Positions 1 through 9,183 of a stretch of 64,000 bases of DNA are shown one piece after another; the first letter of the stretch is position 1, and each line of letters opens with the position of its first letter. Under the pieces are notes generated by a model. The model searched no databases. It worked only from the letters and a program-made list of their open reading frames with translations, and was not told the DNA's origin. The DNA comes from Hydrogenophaga sp. (lineage in GTDB: Bacteria; Pseudomonadota; Gammaproteobacteria; Burkholderiales; Burkholderiaceae_C), in contig NZ_JAUSCF010000031.1 in the NCBI RefSeq assembly GCF_030651625.1, positions 186,001-250,000 of the forward strand, given 5' to 3'. Both the position numbers and the translations under genes were made by a program.

Positions 1-1625
1 GCTCGGACATCGTCAAGATGATTGAAGCGCCGGTGCTGCACGTCAACGGTGACGACCCTGAGGCCGTGGTGCTGGCCACGCGCCTGGCTCTCGAGTTTCG
101 CCTGACTTTCCAGAAGGACGTGGTGGTCGACATCGTCTGCTTCCGCAAGCTGGGTCACAACGAACAGGACACCCCCAGCCTGACCCAGCCGCTGATGTAC
201 AAGAAGATCGCGGCCCATCCCGGCACCCGCAAGCTCTACGCCGACAAACTGGCTGCGCAAGGCCTGGGCGAAACGCTGGGCGACGACATGGCAAAGGCCT
301 ACCGCGCCGCACTTGACGCAGGACGGCACACGGTAGACCCCGTGCTCACCAATTTCAAGAGCAAGTACGCAGTCGACTGGACGCCTTTCCTGGGCAAGAA
401 ATGGACCGATGCAGCGGACACCGCGATTCCTCTGGCCGAGTGGACCCGTTTGGCAGAGAGCCTGACCACGGTGCCTGAAAGTATCAGTCCTCACCAGCTG
501 GTGAAAAAAGTCTACGCCGACCGCGCGGCGATGGGCCGGGGCGACATTCCGGTGGACTGGGGCATGGGTGAACACATGGCGTTTGCCTCGCTGGTGGCCA
601 GTGGTTTCCCAGTGCGCCTTTCTGGGGAGGACTGCGGGCGCGGCACGTTCACGCACCGTCACGCGGTTATCCACGACCAGAACCGTGAAAAGTACCACGA
701 AGGCACCTACATCCCCCTGCAGAATGTCGCCGACAACCAGGCACCATTCGTGGTGATCGACTCGATCCTGTCAGAGGAAGCGGTTCTGGGTTTCGAATAT
801 GGCTATGCGTCGAACGATCCCAACACCCTGGTGATCTGGGAGGCACAGTTTGGCGACTTTGCCAATGGCGCACAGGTGGTGATCGACCAGTTCATTGCTT
901 CCGGCGAAGTCAAGTGGGGCCGTGTCAACGGCATCACCCTGATGCTGCCTCACGGCTATGAGGGTCAGGGCCCGGAACACAGTTCGGCTCGCGTGGAGCG
1001 TTTCATGCAGCTGGCGGCCGACACCAACATGCAGATCGTGCAGCCCACCACGGCCAGCCAGATCTTCCATGTGCTTCGCAGGCAGATGGTGCGCAACTTG
1101 CGCAAGCCACTCATCATCTTCACGCCGAAATCGCTGCTGCGCAACAAGGACGCCACCTCACCGCTGTCCGAGTTCACCAAAGGCAGCTTCCAGACCATCA
1201 TCCCCGAGCAGAACGCCGATGTCGTCAAGAAGGCCGACAAGGTCAAGCGCATCATCTGCTGCTCAGGCAAGGTCTACTACGATCTGGTGAAGAAGCGCGA
1301 GGAAAAGGGGTCGGACGACGTGGTGATTCTGCGTGTCGAGCAGCTCTACCCGTTCCCGCACAAGGTGTTTGGTGCAGAGATCAGGAAGTACCCGAACGCC
1401 ACCGACATCGTCTGGTGCCAGGATGAACCGCAGAATCAGGGCGCCTGGTTCTTCGTGCAGCACTACATTCACGAGAACATGCTGGACGGCCAGAAGCTCG
1501 GTTATGCCGGCCGGGTGGCGTCGGCCTCGCCTGCAGTCGGTTATGCCCACTTGCACCAGGAGCAGCAGAAAACGCTGATCGAGGCGGCATTCGGCAAGCT
1601 CAAGGGATTCATCCTCACCAAATGA
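1..1625 (+). CDS. sucA: 2-oxoglutarate dehydrogenase E1 component (5'-partial)
   Basis: Thiamine-diphosphate E1 subunit of the 2-oxoglutarate dehydrogenase complex, which decarboxylates 2-oxoglutarate in the TCA cycle. The gene enters from the left edge in the frame beginning at base 3, so about 540 C-terminal residues are present; family members are roughly 950 residues. Visible are the end of the TPP domain (HVNGDDPEAV, FRKLGHNEQD), the pyrimidine-binding domain (RLSGEDCGRGTFTHRHA) and the C-terminal domain ending in AFGKLKGFILTK. sucB follows after 95 bases and then lpdA, the usual odh operon. Identification is very secure; the true start lies outside the window. Confidence 0.97.
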   Translation, partial: SDIVKMIEAPVLHVNGDDPEAVVLATRLALEFRLTFQKDVVVDIVCFRKLGHNEQDTPSLTQPLMYKKIAAHPGTRKLYADKLAAQGLGETLGDDMAKAYRAALDAGRHTVDPVLTNFKSKYAVDWTPFLGKKWTDAADTAIPLAEWTRLAESLTTVPESISPHQLVKKVYADRAAMGRGDIPVDWGMGEHMAFASLVASGFPVRLSGEDCGRGTFTHRHAVIHDQNREKYHEGTYIPLQNVADNQAPFVVIDSILSEEAVLGFEYGYASNDPNTLVIWEAQFGDFANGAQVVIDQFIASGEVKWGRVNGITLMLPHGYEGQGPEHSSARVERFMQLAADTNMQIVQPTTASQIFHVLRRQMVRNLRKPLIIFTPKSLLRNKDATSPLSEFTKGSFQTIIPEQNADVVKKADKVKRIICCSGKVYYDLVKKREEKGSDDVVILRVEQLYPFPHKVFGAEIRKYPNATDIVWCQDEPQNQGAWFFVQHYIHENMLDGQKLGYAGRVASASPAVGYAHLHQEQQKTLIEAAFGKLKGFILTK

Positions 1626-1720
1626 ACAGTGCCAGGGCGGGGAGCGTCAGCTGTGCCGGTGAATCGCCGGACCGTGGCATTTCCTTCTCCTGACGCGTAA
1701 AGCAATACCAGGAAAGAAAA

Positions 1721-2986
1721 ATGGCAATCGTAGAAGTCAAGGTTCCCCAGTTGTCCGAGTCGGTGGCCGAAGCCACCTTGTTGCAATGGAAGAAAAAAGC
1801 CGGTGATGCGGTCGCGCTCGACGAGATCCTGATCGAGATCGAGACCGACAAAGTCGTGTTGGAAGTGCCGGCTCCCGCTGCCGGCGTGCTGGTGGAACTG
1901 GTACAGGTGGACGGTGCGACCGTGGCCGCCGAACAGTTGATCGCGCGCATCGACACCGAAGCAGTGGCTGGCGCTGGTGCATCGGCGCCGACCGAATCCG
2001 CTGCGCCCGCTCAGGCTGCTGCTCCTGCTGCAGCGGCCTCGTCATCTTCCAAGGCCGGTGTGGCCATGCCCGCTGCAGCCAAGCTCATGGCCGACAACAA
2101 GCTCGCGGCTGGTTCGGTCAGCGGGACTGGAAAAGACGGTCGCGTTACCAAGGGCGACGTGCTCTCAGCCGTGGCGGGCGGTGCCACAGCGCCCAAGACG
2201 GCAGTGGCCGCACCCGTGGCAATCCCGACGGGTGCACCATCCAGGGTGCTGCCTCAGGTCGCCGTGGTGGCACCGGATCTGGGCGACCGCCCTGAAGAGC
2301 GTGTACCCATGACCCGCCTGCGTGCCCGTGTGGCTGAGCGACTGTTGCAGTCTCAGTCCACCAACGCCATCCTGACAACCTTCAACGAGATCAACATGGC
2401 CCCGGTCATGGAGATGCGCAAGAAGTTCCAGGAGCGGTTCGAGAAGGAACACGGCGTCAAGCTCGGTTTCATGAGCTTTTTCGTGAAGGCGGCGGTGCAT
2501 GCGCTCAAGAAGTACCCCATCCTCAACGCCTCGGTGGACGGCAACGACATCGTGTACCACGGGTATTTCGACATCGGTATCGCAGTGGGATCTCCGCGTG
2601 GCCTGGTGGTGCCCATCATCCGCAACGCGGATCAGATGAGTTTTGCCGACATCGAGAAGAAGATCGCCGAATTCGGTCAGAAGGCCAAGGACGGCAAGAT
2701 CGGGCTGGACGACCTCACTGGCGGCACGTTCTCCATCTCCAATGGCGGCACCTTCGGCTCGATGATGTCCACTCCCATCATCAACCCGCCGCAGTCGGCC
2801 ATCCTCGGGGTCCATGCCACCAAGGAGCGCGCCATGGTGGAAAACGGCCAGGTGGTCGTGCGTCCGATGAACTACTTCGCCTTGTCTTACGACCACCGCA
2901 TCATCGACGGCCGCGAGGCCGTGCTGGGTCTGGTGGCCATGAAGGAAGCGCTGGAAGATCCCGCGCGTCTGCTGTTCGACATCTGA
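1721..2986 (+). CDS. sucB: Dihydrolipoyllysine-residue succinyltransferase (E2 of 2-oxoglutarate dehydrogenase)
   Basis: E2 core of the 2-oxoglutarate dehydrogenase complex; transfers succinyl from lipoyl to CoA. The 421-residue protein has an N-terminal lipoyl domain with the lipoylated Lys44 in EIETDKV, an Ala/Pro-rich linker around residues 85-115, a peripheral subunit-binding domain ([11 protein letters not shown], about 119-155), a second linker, and the catalytic domain ending in [12 protein letters not shown] with the active-site His392 and Asp396. It lies between sucA and lpdA. The ATG start follows an AGGAAAG ribosome-binding sequence. No oddities seen. Confidence 0.97.
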   Translation: MAIVEVKVPQLSESVAEATLLQWKKKAGDAVALDEILIEIETDKVVLEVPAPAAGVLVELVQVDGATVAAEQLIARIDTEAVAGAGASAPTESAAPAQAAAPAAAASSSSKAGVAMPAAAKLMADNKLAAGSVSGTGKDGRVTKGDVLSAVAGGATAPKTAVAAPVAIPTGAPSRVLPQVAVVAPDLGDRPEERVPMTRLRARVAERLLQSQSTNAILTTFNEINMAPVMEMRKKFQERFEKEHGVKLGFMSFFVKAAVHALKKYPILNASVDGNDIVYHGYFDIGIAVGSPRGLVVPIIRNADQMSFADIEKKIAEFGQKAKDGKIGLDDLTGGTFSISNGGTFGSMMSTPIINPPQSAILGVHATKERAMVENGQVVVRPMNYFALSYDHRIIDGREAVLGLVAMKEALEDPARLLFDI

Positions 2987-3008
2987 TGTCGAGAAAGGCG
3001 CCTTGACC

Positions 3009-3329
3009 ATGTCTCTGGCAGACGAACTTCTGAAACTCGAGCAACTCCGCGAACGCGGAAGCCTGTCGGTGGAAGAGTTTGAGCGGGCAAAATCCCGTCT
3101 GCTGGGTACGGGGTCGACACCGCAGAATCCTTCCGAACTGGCGCAGGCCTTGAACAACCTGCGTCGCTCCCGCACCGACAAGTGGATCGCCGGCGTCTGT
3201 GGCGGGCTTGCTGCCGCCACTGGCGCAGACGCCTGGATCTGGCGATTGTTGCTGTCCGTGCTGTTTTTTGCGGGAGGTACAGGGCTGGTCCTCTACATCC
3301 TGCTTTGGATCTTCGTGCCCGCTGAATGA
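3009..3329 (+). CDS. Small SHOCT-PspC domain membrane protein
   Basis: About 106 residues. The N-terminal half (LADELLKLEQLRERGSLSVEEFERAKSRLL) resembles the short SHOCT oligomerisation module. The C-terminal half (about 57-106, DKWIAGVCGGLA then two hydrophobic stretches ending ILLWIFVPAE) is a PspC-type domain, known from envelope-stress proteins. It sits 22 bases after sucB and 30 bases before lpdA, so it is probably co-transcribed with the dehydrogenase genes, an unusual place for a PspC protein. An ATG at 3009 is preferred, with AGAAAGG upstream; an in-frame TTG at 3003 is possible. The role in this operon is unknown. Confidence 0.85.
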   Translation: MSLADELLKLEQLRERGSLSVEEFERAKSRLLGTGSTPQNPSELAQALNNLRRSRTDKWIAGVCGGLAAATGADAWIWRLLLSVLFFAGGTGLVLYILLWIFVPAE

Positions 3330-3359
3330 GTGAAGCGGGCACCAACCGAGAGTTTGAAC

Positions 3360-4787
3360 ATGTCCCAGTCTTTTGATGTGATCGTCATTGGTGGCGGTCC
3401 CGGTGGATACATTGCGGCCATTCGTGCCGCCCAGCTTGGCTTCAAGGTGGCCTGTATCGACGAATGGAAGAATGCCGCTGGCGGCCCCGCGCCTGGCGGC
3501 ACCTGCACCAATGTGGGTTGTATTCCCTCCAAGGCCCTGCTGCAGTCGTCTGAGCACTTCGACCACGCCAACCACCACTTCGCTGACCACGGCATCAGCG
3601 CAACCAACGTGAAGATCGACATCGCCAGGATGATCGGTCGCAAGGACACGGTGGTCAAACAGAACAACGACGGCATCCTGTACCTGTTCAAGAAGAACAA
3701 GATCACGTTTTTCCACGGGCGTGGTTCGTTCGTCAAGACAGTGGAAGCGGGCTACGAGATCCAGGTAGCCGGCGAGAAGGAAGAAGTCCTCACAGGCCAG
3801 CAGATCATTGTGGCCACTGGCTCCAATGCCAGAGCGCTGCCTGGTGTGCCCTTTGATGAAGAAACCGTGCTGTCCAATGACGGCGCCCTGCGCATCGGTT
3901 CGGTTCCCAAAAAGTTGGTCTTGATCGGCTCTGGCGTGATCGGTCTTGAGATGGGCTCGGTCTGGCGCCGTCTGGGTTCCGACGTGATCATTCTGGAAGG
4001 TTTGCCGACCTTCCTGGGTGCGGTTGATGAACAGATCGCCAAGGAAGCCAAGAAGGCGTTTGACAAACAGGGCCTGAAGATCGAACTGGGCGTGAAGGTC
4101 GGCGACATCAAGACCACCAAGAAGGGCGTGAGTGTGTCTTACACGAACGCCAAAGGTGAAGCGCAGAGCATCGATGCCGACAAACTGATTGTCTCGATCG
4201 GCCGGGTGCCCAACACCATCGGCCTGAACGCCGAAGCGGTCGGTCTGCAGCTGGACGAGCGTGGTGCCATCGTCGTGGACGAAGCGTGCCGCACCAGTCT
4301 CAAAGGCGTGTGGGCCGTGGGCGACGTGGTTCGTGGCCCCATGCTGGCGCACAAGGCGGAAGAAGAGGGCGTTGCCGTGGCCGAGCGCATCGCCGGTCAG
4401 CATGGGCATGTGAACTTCAACACCGTTCCCTGGGTGATCTACACCAGCCCGGAAATCGCCTGGGTGGGCCGCACCGAGCAGCAGCTCAAGGCCGACGGCG
4501 TGAAATACAAGGCCGGCACCTTCCCGTTCCTTGCCAACGGCCGTGCACGAGCGCTGGGCGACACCACCGGCATGGTCAAGTTCCTCGCCGATGCCACAAC
4601 CGACGAAATCCTGGGCGTGCACATTGTGGGCCCCATGGCTTCGGAATTGATTGCCGAAGCGGTGGTGGCGATGGAGTTCAAGGCCAGTGCCGAGGACATT
4701 GCCCGGATTTGCCATGCACATCCTTCACTGTCCGAGGCCACGAAGGAGGCCGCACTGGCTGTGGACAAACGGACGCTGAACTTTTGA
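3360..4787 (+). CDS. lpdA: Dihydrolipoyl dehydrogenase (E3)
   Basis: FAD- and NAD-dependent E3 enzyme that reoxidises dihydrolipoamide of 2-oxo acid dehydrogenase complexes. The 475-residue product opens with the FAD Rossmann motif VIVIGGGPGGYIAA, has the redox-active disulfide GGTCTNVGCIPSK, an NAD-binding GSGVIGLEMGSV, the second FAD motif VWAVGDV, and the C-terminal His-Glu region HAHPSLSEATKEAAL. The ATG at 3360 matches the family's N-terminus; an upstream GTG at 3330 would add ten unrelated residues. It is the last catalytic gene of the sucAB cluster. About 200 bases without recognisable features separate it from zapE. Confidence 0.96.
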   Translation: MSQSFDVIVIGGGPGGYIAAIRAAQLGFKVACIDEWKNAAGGPAPGGTCTNVGCIPSKALLQSSEHFDHANHHFADHGISATNVKIDIARMIGRKDTVVKQNNDGILYLFKKNKITFFHGRGSFVKTVEAGYEIQVAGEKEEVLTGQQIIVATGSNARALPGVPFDEETVLSNDGALRIGSVPKKLVLIGSGVIGLEMGSVWRRLGSDVIILEGLPTFLGAVDEQIAKEAKKAFDKQGLKIELGVKVGDIKTTKKGVSVSYTNAKGEAQSIDADKLIVSIGRVPNTIGLNAEAVGLQLDERGAIVVDEACRTSLKGVWAVGDVVRGPMLAHKAEEEGVAVAERIAGQHGHVNFNTVPWVIYTSPEIAWVGRTEQQLKADGVKYKAGTFPFLANGRARALGDTTGMVKFLADATTDEILGVHIVGPMASELIAEAVVAMEFKASAEDIARICHAHPSLSEATKEAALAVDKRTLNF

Positions 4788-4998
4788 TCCGCACCTGTCG
4801 GTTGCTCACGGCGAGTGGTTGCGTACGGGCGACTCGCAGGGTCGGCTGCCTTTCGGATCCGTGGAGGCAGGCCCGGCCAGACCTGGAGTCGCGGCTATTG
4901 ACGTCTCAAAAGGGTCGCCCCTGCAGATCGGCAGAGCCGGTGTTGCAGGGTAGCTGCGCAAGCCCGATGCAGGGAGCAAGTCCATGCCCATTTGAGGG

Positions 4999-6102
4999 AT
5001 GCCCGTGTCTGTAAGGGCGTTCTATGAGGCCGCTCTCAAGGAACGCGGCTACAAGACCGATCCTGCGCAGCAACGTGCGATTGACGCATTGGAGCGCTGC
5101 GCGAGCGAGTGGGCACACTACAAGCAAAAACGGTCGAACCCGCTGAAAAAGCTCATCAACCGGCCAGATATTCCTCGCGGCGTGTACATGTACGGTGGCG
5201 TGGGCCGGGGCAAGAGTTTTCTGATGGACTGCTTCTTCAATGCGGTGCCGATCCGGCGCAAGACCCGCCTGCATTTTCATGAGTTCATGCGCGAGGTGCA
5301 CCGCGAACTGCGTGATCTGCAGGGTACAGTGAACCCGCTGGATGAGCTGGGTCTGCGAATGGCCAGACGCTACAAGCTCATTTGCTTTGACGAGTTTCAT
5401 GTGGCGGACGTGACCGACGCCATGATCCTGCACCGCCTGCTGGATGCGCTCTTCAAGGCAGGCGTGGGCTTTGTCACCACCTCCAACTTCCACCCGGATG
5501 GTTTGTACCCGGACGGATTGCATCGCGATCGCATTCTGCCTGCCATCGAGCTGTTGAAGCAGCGCCTGGAAGTGCTGAGTGTGGACAACGGCACCGATTA
5601 CCGGCAGCGAACTCTCACGCATGTGCAGCTGTACCACTGTCCTCTGGGGGCAGATTCAGATACCGCCATGGAGGAAACTTTCAGCCAGCTGGCCGAGACT
5701 GCCGATCAGGACCCGGTCATGCGAATCGAGTCGCGGGAAATACAGGCGTTGCGGCGCGCTGGCGGTGTGATCTGGTTCGACTTCAGAACGCTTTGCGGCG
5801 GTCCACGATCACAGAACGACTATCTGGAAATCGCCACCCAGTTCCACACCCTGATGCTGTCGAATGTGCCTCAGATGTCGGTGCGCCAGGCGTCGGAGGC
5901 AAGGCGATTTACCTGGCTGATTGATGTGTTGTATGACCGCCGTGTGAAGTTGGTCATGTCGGCGGCGGTGCCGCCCGAGCATTTGTATACCGAAGGACCA
6001 ATGTCGCACGAATTCCCTAGAACGGTATCGCGACTGAACGAAATGCAGTCGGCGGAGTTCACTGCGCTGGAGCACCGCTTGGTCGATACCAGCCTGACCT
6101 GA
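4999..6102 (+). CDS. zapE: Cell division ATPase ZapE (AFG1-like)
   Basis: AFG1/LACE1-type P-loop ATPase; in E. coli ZapE acts on the constricting Z-ring at late division. About 367 residues with Walker A GGVGRGKS (about residues 71-78), Walker B LICFDEFHV (about 129-137) and the family's TTSNFHPDGLYPDGLHRDR sensor region. A GTG at 5005 is as plausible as the ATG at 4999, because GAGGG at 4994-4998 abuts the ATG but is well spaced from the GTG. In many Comamonadaceae zapE follows lpd, as here. It converges on the PP2C gene after 59 bases. Confidence 0.93.
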   Translation: MPVSVRAFYEAALKERGYKTDPAQQRAIDALERCASEWAHYKQKRSNPLKKLINRPDIPRGVYMYGGVGRGKSFLMDCFFNAVPIRRKTRLHFHEFMREVHRELRDLQGTVNPLDELGLRMARRYKLICFDEFHVADVTDAMILHRLLDALFKAGVGFVTTSNFHPDGLYPDGLHRDRILPAIELLKQRLEVLSVDNGTDYRQRTLTHVQLYHCPLGADSDTAMEETFSQLAETADQDPVMRIESREIQALRRAGGVIWFDFRTLCGGPRSQNDYLEIATQFHTLMLSNVPQMSVRQASEARRFTWLIDVLYDRRVKLVMSAAVPPEHLYTEGPMSHEFPRTVSRLNEMQSAEFTALEHRLVDTSLT

Positions 6103-6161
6103 CCACGTTGTCCTGGTGCAATGGCCGCAAACCAGAAAAAGGCTGTTTGCCTGAGTGCAGA

Positions 6162-6920
6162 TCAGCCCAGTGGATCGAGCTTGACAATGACCAGGGAGAG
6201 GTTGTCTCCCATGCCTTTGGATCTCGAGCGAGCCTTCTGGATCAGGAATTCGCAGGCCTCGCGCGGTGAGAGCATGGCCACGGTGCTCGACAGCTCTTCC
6301 GGCGTGAAGTAGTGCCAGACCCCATCGCTACATGCAACGATGGCATCACCGGTTACCAGCTGGGAAACCACGTGTATGTCCACCGGTGGATCGTTGTCGG
6401 TACCCAGGCAGCCCATGAGGATGTTGGAATGCGGGTGGTCCAGCGCTTCTTCTTCGCTGATTTCGCCCTGATTGACCAGCGTCTGAACGTAGGAATGGTC
6501 CATGGTTCTGAACACCATTTTTCCATGTCTGAAGTGGTAGATTCGCGAATCGCCTGCGTGCACCCAGTGGCTGTCACCTGCTGGATTCACGAGGAACGCT
6601 GCAATCGTACTGTGAGGCTCTTGCTCAGCGGAAACAGCGGTCAGCTTGATGACCAGATGCGATTCTTCAACAATTTGTCTCAGCAGGGCCGCACTGTCAT
6701 CAGAGTCCGGGTCGTAGCGCTCAAAGAGTTGGCGGGCTGTCAGCATCACCTGGTCTGACGCTTTTCTTCCACCGCTGCGACCACCCATGCCATCGGCCAC
6801 GACCGCCAGGAGGCAGCCACTGTGGCGGGGATGATGCAAGAGGCAAACCTGATCCTGCTGGTAGTCGCGGTCACCTTTGTGGATCCCGGTGGAAGCCTGA
6901 ATGCGGTAGCCTTTGGACAT
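6162..6920 (-). CDS. PP2C-family protein serine/threonine phosphatase
   Basis: Metal-dependent (PPM/PP2C) phosphatase of 252 residues, soluble, with no signal peptide or extra domain. Metal-binding motifs are visible in order: DRDYQQDQ near the N-terminus, ADGMGG (about 43-48), HAGDSRIY (about 120-127), the CSDGVW segment and the closing GDNLSLVIV. It probably removes phosphate from Ser/Thr residues, as Stp/PrpC proteins do, but no partner kinase is visible in the window, so the substrate is unknown. It is divergent from the helicase gene, with 169 bases between them, and converges with zapE. Confidence 0.92.
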   Translation of the reverse strand: MSKGYRIQASTGIHKGDRDYQQDQVCLLHHPRHSGCLLAVVADGMGGRSGGRKASDQVMLTARQLFERYDPDSDDSAALLRQIVEESHLVIKLTAVSAEQEPHSTIAAFLVNPAGDSHWVHAGDSRIYHFRHGKMVFRTMDHSYVQTLVNQGEISEEEALDHPHSNILMGCLGTDNDPPVDIHVVSQLVTGDAIVACSDGVWHYFTPEELSSTVAMLSPREACEFLIQKARSRSKGMGDNLSLVIVKLDPLG

Positions 6921-7089
6921 AGTGAATCTTGTAGTCAGTCAATGGAAGCGGTGACCGCAGAACCTTCGCAATGGTAACGACGAAATCTGGTTGTGCGAGC
7001 AGCCTATCACCAAAACCGAGGCCATCGGACCGTTGTGAACACGATTCGATCCACAAGGCAGTGGCTGGCTGGCTTCAGGGCCTGATACC

Positions 7090-9183
7090 TTGACGACACT
7101 TGAGCGACAGGTACTCGAGGCCTGGGCCGAAGGAGGTGCCATGGCTCGGGGCGACCTGCGCCTCCAGCAAAGAGAGGGGCAGATCGAGATGGCCAGGCTG
7201 GTGGCACATGCGATCACGCTGCATGGCAGTCTGGTGGTGGAAGCTGGTACTGGGGTGGGCAAGACGTTTGCCTATCTCGTTCCCCTTCTGCTGAGTGGGC
7301 AGCGTGCCGTGCTGTCCACCGCCACTCACGTGCTTCAGGCGCAACTGGCCCAGCGCGACATACCGGCGGTAACTCGGTTGTTGGGTATTCCGGTGCGTGT
7401 GGCGGTTCTCAAGGGGCGCTCCAGCTATGTGTGCCTGCATCGACTTGAGCAGGCGTGTCAGGAGAATGGCGGACGATTGCGAGACCCGGCGCTCTCAGTG
7501 CAGCTGGAAAACATTCGACACTGGGCCCGAGGGTCCCAACAAGGCGATTTTTCTGAACTCGACGGATGGGATGGGCAGTCGCAAATGGCTGCGCTTGCGG
7601 GTTCCACCACTGAGAATTGCCTGCGTTCGGCCTGCCCACGGGTTGCAGATTGCCACTATTTGCGCGCCAAGCGCCAAGCCGCGTCGGCCGACTGGGTCGT
7701 ACTGAATCATCACCTCTTTTTTGCTGAGACGACGGGTCGACGATCTGGCGACACCAGCCTGCTGACCGGACGAGGCGTGGTGGTGTTTGACGAGGCACAT
7801 CATCTGAATGAGGTCGGCACCCAGCAACTGGCGGCCGTTGTGGGAACAAGGCAGCTGAACGCTTTCGCCCGCGACCTTGTGAATCAGGGCAAGCTGTGGG
7901 CGCAAGGGTTGCGTCCCTGGAGCCATCTGGCCATGTCCATTGGCCAGGCGGTTCGGCTGATCGAGGAAATGGCGGGAAGCGCAGGGTTGTCAGGGCGCCG
8001 CAGCCGATGGGACGGTGCCGTGCCAAGTGGCCTGGATGGAGATGCGTGGGCAAGGGCCGCCATTGCCATGGACACAGCATTGCGTTCTGCATATGAAAGC
8101 CTGCGAGGCACCGCTTCGTCATCGCCGGATCTTGGTCGCCTTCTTGAGCGAGCGCACGATCTGGTGGTGGCATGGCGCAGACTGGCCCGAGGCAGAGGCC
8201 CTGACGGGATGCATGAGGTGTGCTGGATTGACTGGGGCGAAGAGGGCGTCGGATCAAACGGATGGGCGCTGATGAGTGGTCCTTCTGAAAGCGCAGATTT
8301 TTTTCAGCAGCTGATGGATGGCCCGGAGGCGGATGCAACTGGCTGGATATTCACTTCCGCCACACTGGGTCACGACACCTCTCTCTCTTGGTTTACCGAG
8401 CGTCTAGGGCTCAAGGCGCGAGAGGGAGTCCAGACTGCACAAATTCCGAGCCCGTTCCACCGTGTGAACCAGATGGCGCTGTTCGTGCCACGGCGACTGC
8501 CCATGCCCTCAGAGCCTGCGCACAGCATCGCTCTTGCTGATGCCATTGCGAACTGGGCGTCCCAGCTGGGAGGGCGAACACTTGTATTGACCACCACCCG
8601 AAAGGCGGCCTATCGAATTGCACATCGCCTGCGCTGGCAAGTGGCACGGGGTGGCTGCGAAGTGCTGAATGTGCTGGACGAATCCATGTGCCCACGTGCA
8701 CATCTTCTGCAACGGTTTCGCGATGCGGGCGCACCTTCGCTGCATGATTGCGATCCTGACCAGGCCTCGGTGCTGGTCTCATCGATGGCGTTCTGGGAGG
8801 GGATTGATCTGACTGGCGATGTGCTTCAGCTTCTGGTGATCGACAAGTTGCCGTTTCCGCCACCGGATGATCCGGTCATGGAAGCGAGAAGCAGGCAGCT
8901 TTCAATCAAAGGCCTTGATCCGTTTGTTCACGGATTGCTTTCGGAAACCAAGCTGACGCTCAAGCAGGGCGTTGGCCGGTTGATCCGTTCGGCAGACGAC
9001 CGGGGCATCGCTGTCATTGGCGACAAGCGGCTGCTGCTGAGGGAATACGGACCGCAACTGTTGGCCATTTTGCCGCCACATCGTCAATTGATGGACGACA
9101 CAGAAATGATGGCCGAGTTGGCCAGCATGCGGCTCACCAGACCTTCCACCAGGGATCCGAAGATTTCCGGAAGCCCTGGGTGA
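7090..9183 (+). CDS. ATP-dependent DNA helicase, DinG/YoaA (XPD-like) family
   Basis: Superfamily 2 iron-sulfur helicase of about 697 residues, probably involved in DNA repair. It shows Walker A EAGTGVGKT (residues 51-59), the DEAH box VVVFDEAHHL (about 233), and helicase motif VI region LKQGVGRLIRSADDRG near the C-terminus. Between motifs I and II, Cys residues in YVCLHRL and in ENCLRSACPRVADC fit the 4Fe-4S cluster of the XPD/DinG group. The chosen start is TTG at 7090; an ATG at 7141 would lose only N-terminal residues. The last 50 bases overlap the 3' end of bamD on the other strand. YoaA is the closer E. coli counterpart by length. Confidence 0.9.
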   Translation: MTTLERQVLEAWAEGGAMARGDLRLQQREGQIEMARLVAHAITLHGSLVVEAGTGVGKTFAYLVPLLLSGQRAVLSTATHVLQAQLAQRDIPAVTRLLGIPVRVAVLKGRSSYVCLHRLEQACQENGGRLRDPALSVQLENIRHWARGSQQGDFSELDGWDGQSQMAALAGSTTENCLRSACPRVADCHYLRAKRQAASADWVVLNHHLFFAETTGRRSGDTSLLTGRGVVVFDEAHHLNEVGTQQLAAVVGTRQLNAFARDLVNQGKLWAQGLRPWSHLAMSIGQAVRLIEEMAGSAGLSGRRSRWDGAVPSGLDGDAWARAAIAMDTALRSAYESLRGTASSSPDLGRLLERAHDLVVAWRRLARGRGPDGMHEVCWIDWGEEGVGSNGWALMSGPSESADFFQQLMDGPEADATGWIFTSATLGHDTSLSWFTERLGLKAREGVQTAQIPSPFHRVNQMALFVPRRLPMPSEPAHSIALADAIANWASQLGGRTLVLTTTRKAAYRIAHRLRWQVARGGCEVLNVLDESMCPRAHLLQRFRDAGAPSLHDCDPDQASVLVSSMAFWEGIDLTGDVLQLLVIDKLPFPPPDDPVMEARSRQLSIKGLDPFVHGLLSETKLTLKQGVGRLIRSADDRGIAVIGDKRLLLREYGPQLLAILPPHRQLMDDTEMMAELASMRLTRPSTRDPKISGSPG

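Noticed and set aside
2901..4721. 606-residue open frame on the minus strand opposite sucB and lpdA
   Set aside because: It lies entirely opposite genes with clear catalytic motifs and its product has no recognisable domain; long antisense frames are common in high-GC DNA.
6137..6165. GCAAAC/GTTTGC inverted repeat between zapE and the phosphatase gene
   Set aside because: A six-base stem with an 11-12-base loop and no clear U-run is not convincing as a bidirectional terminator.
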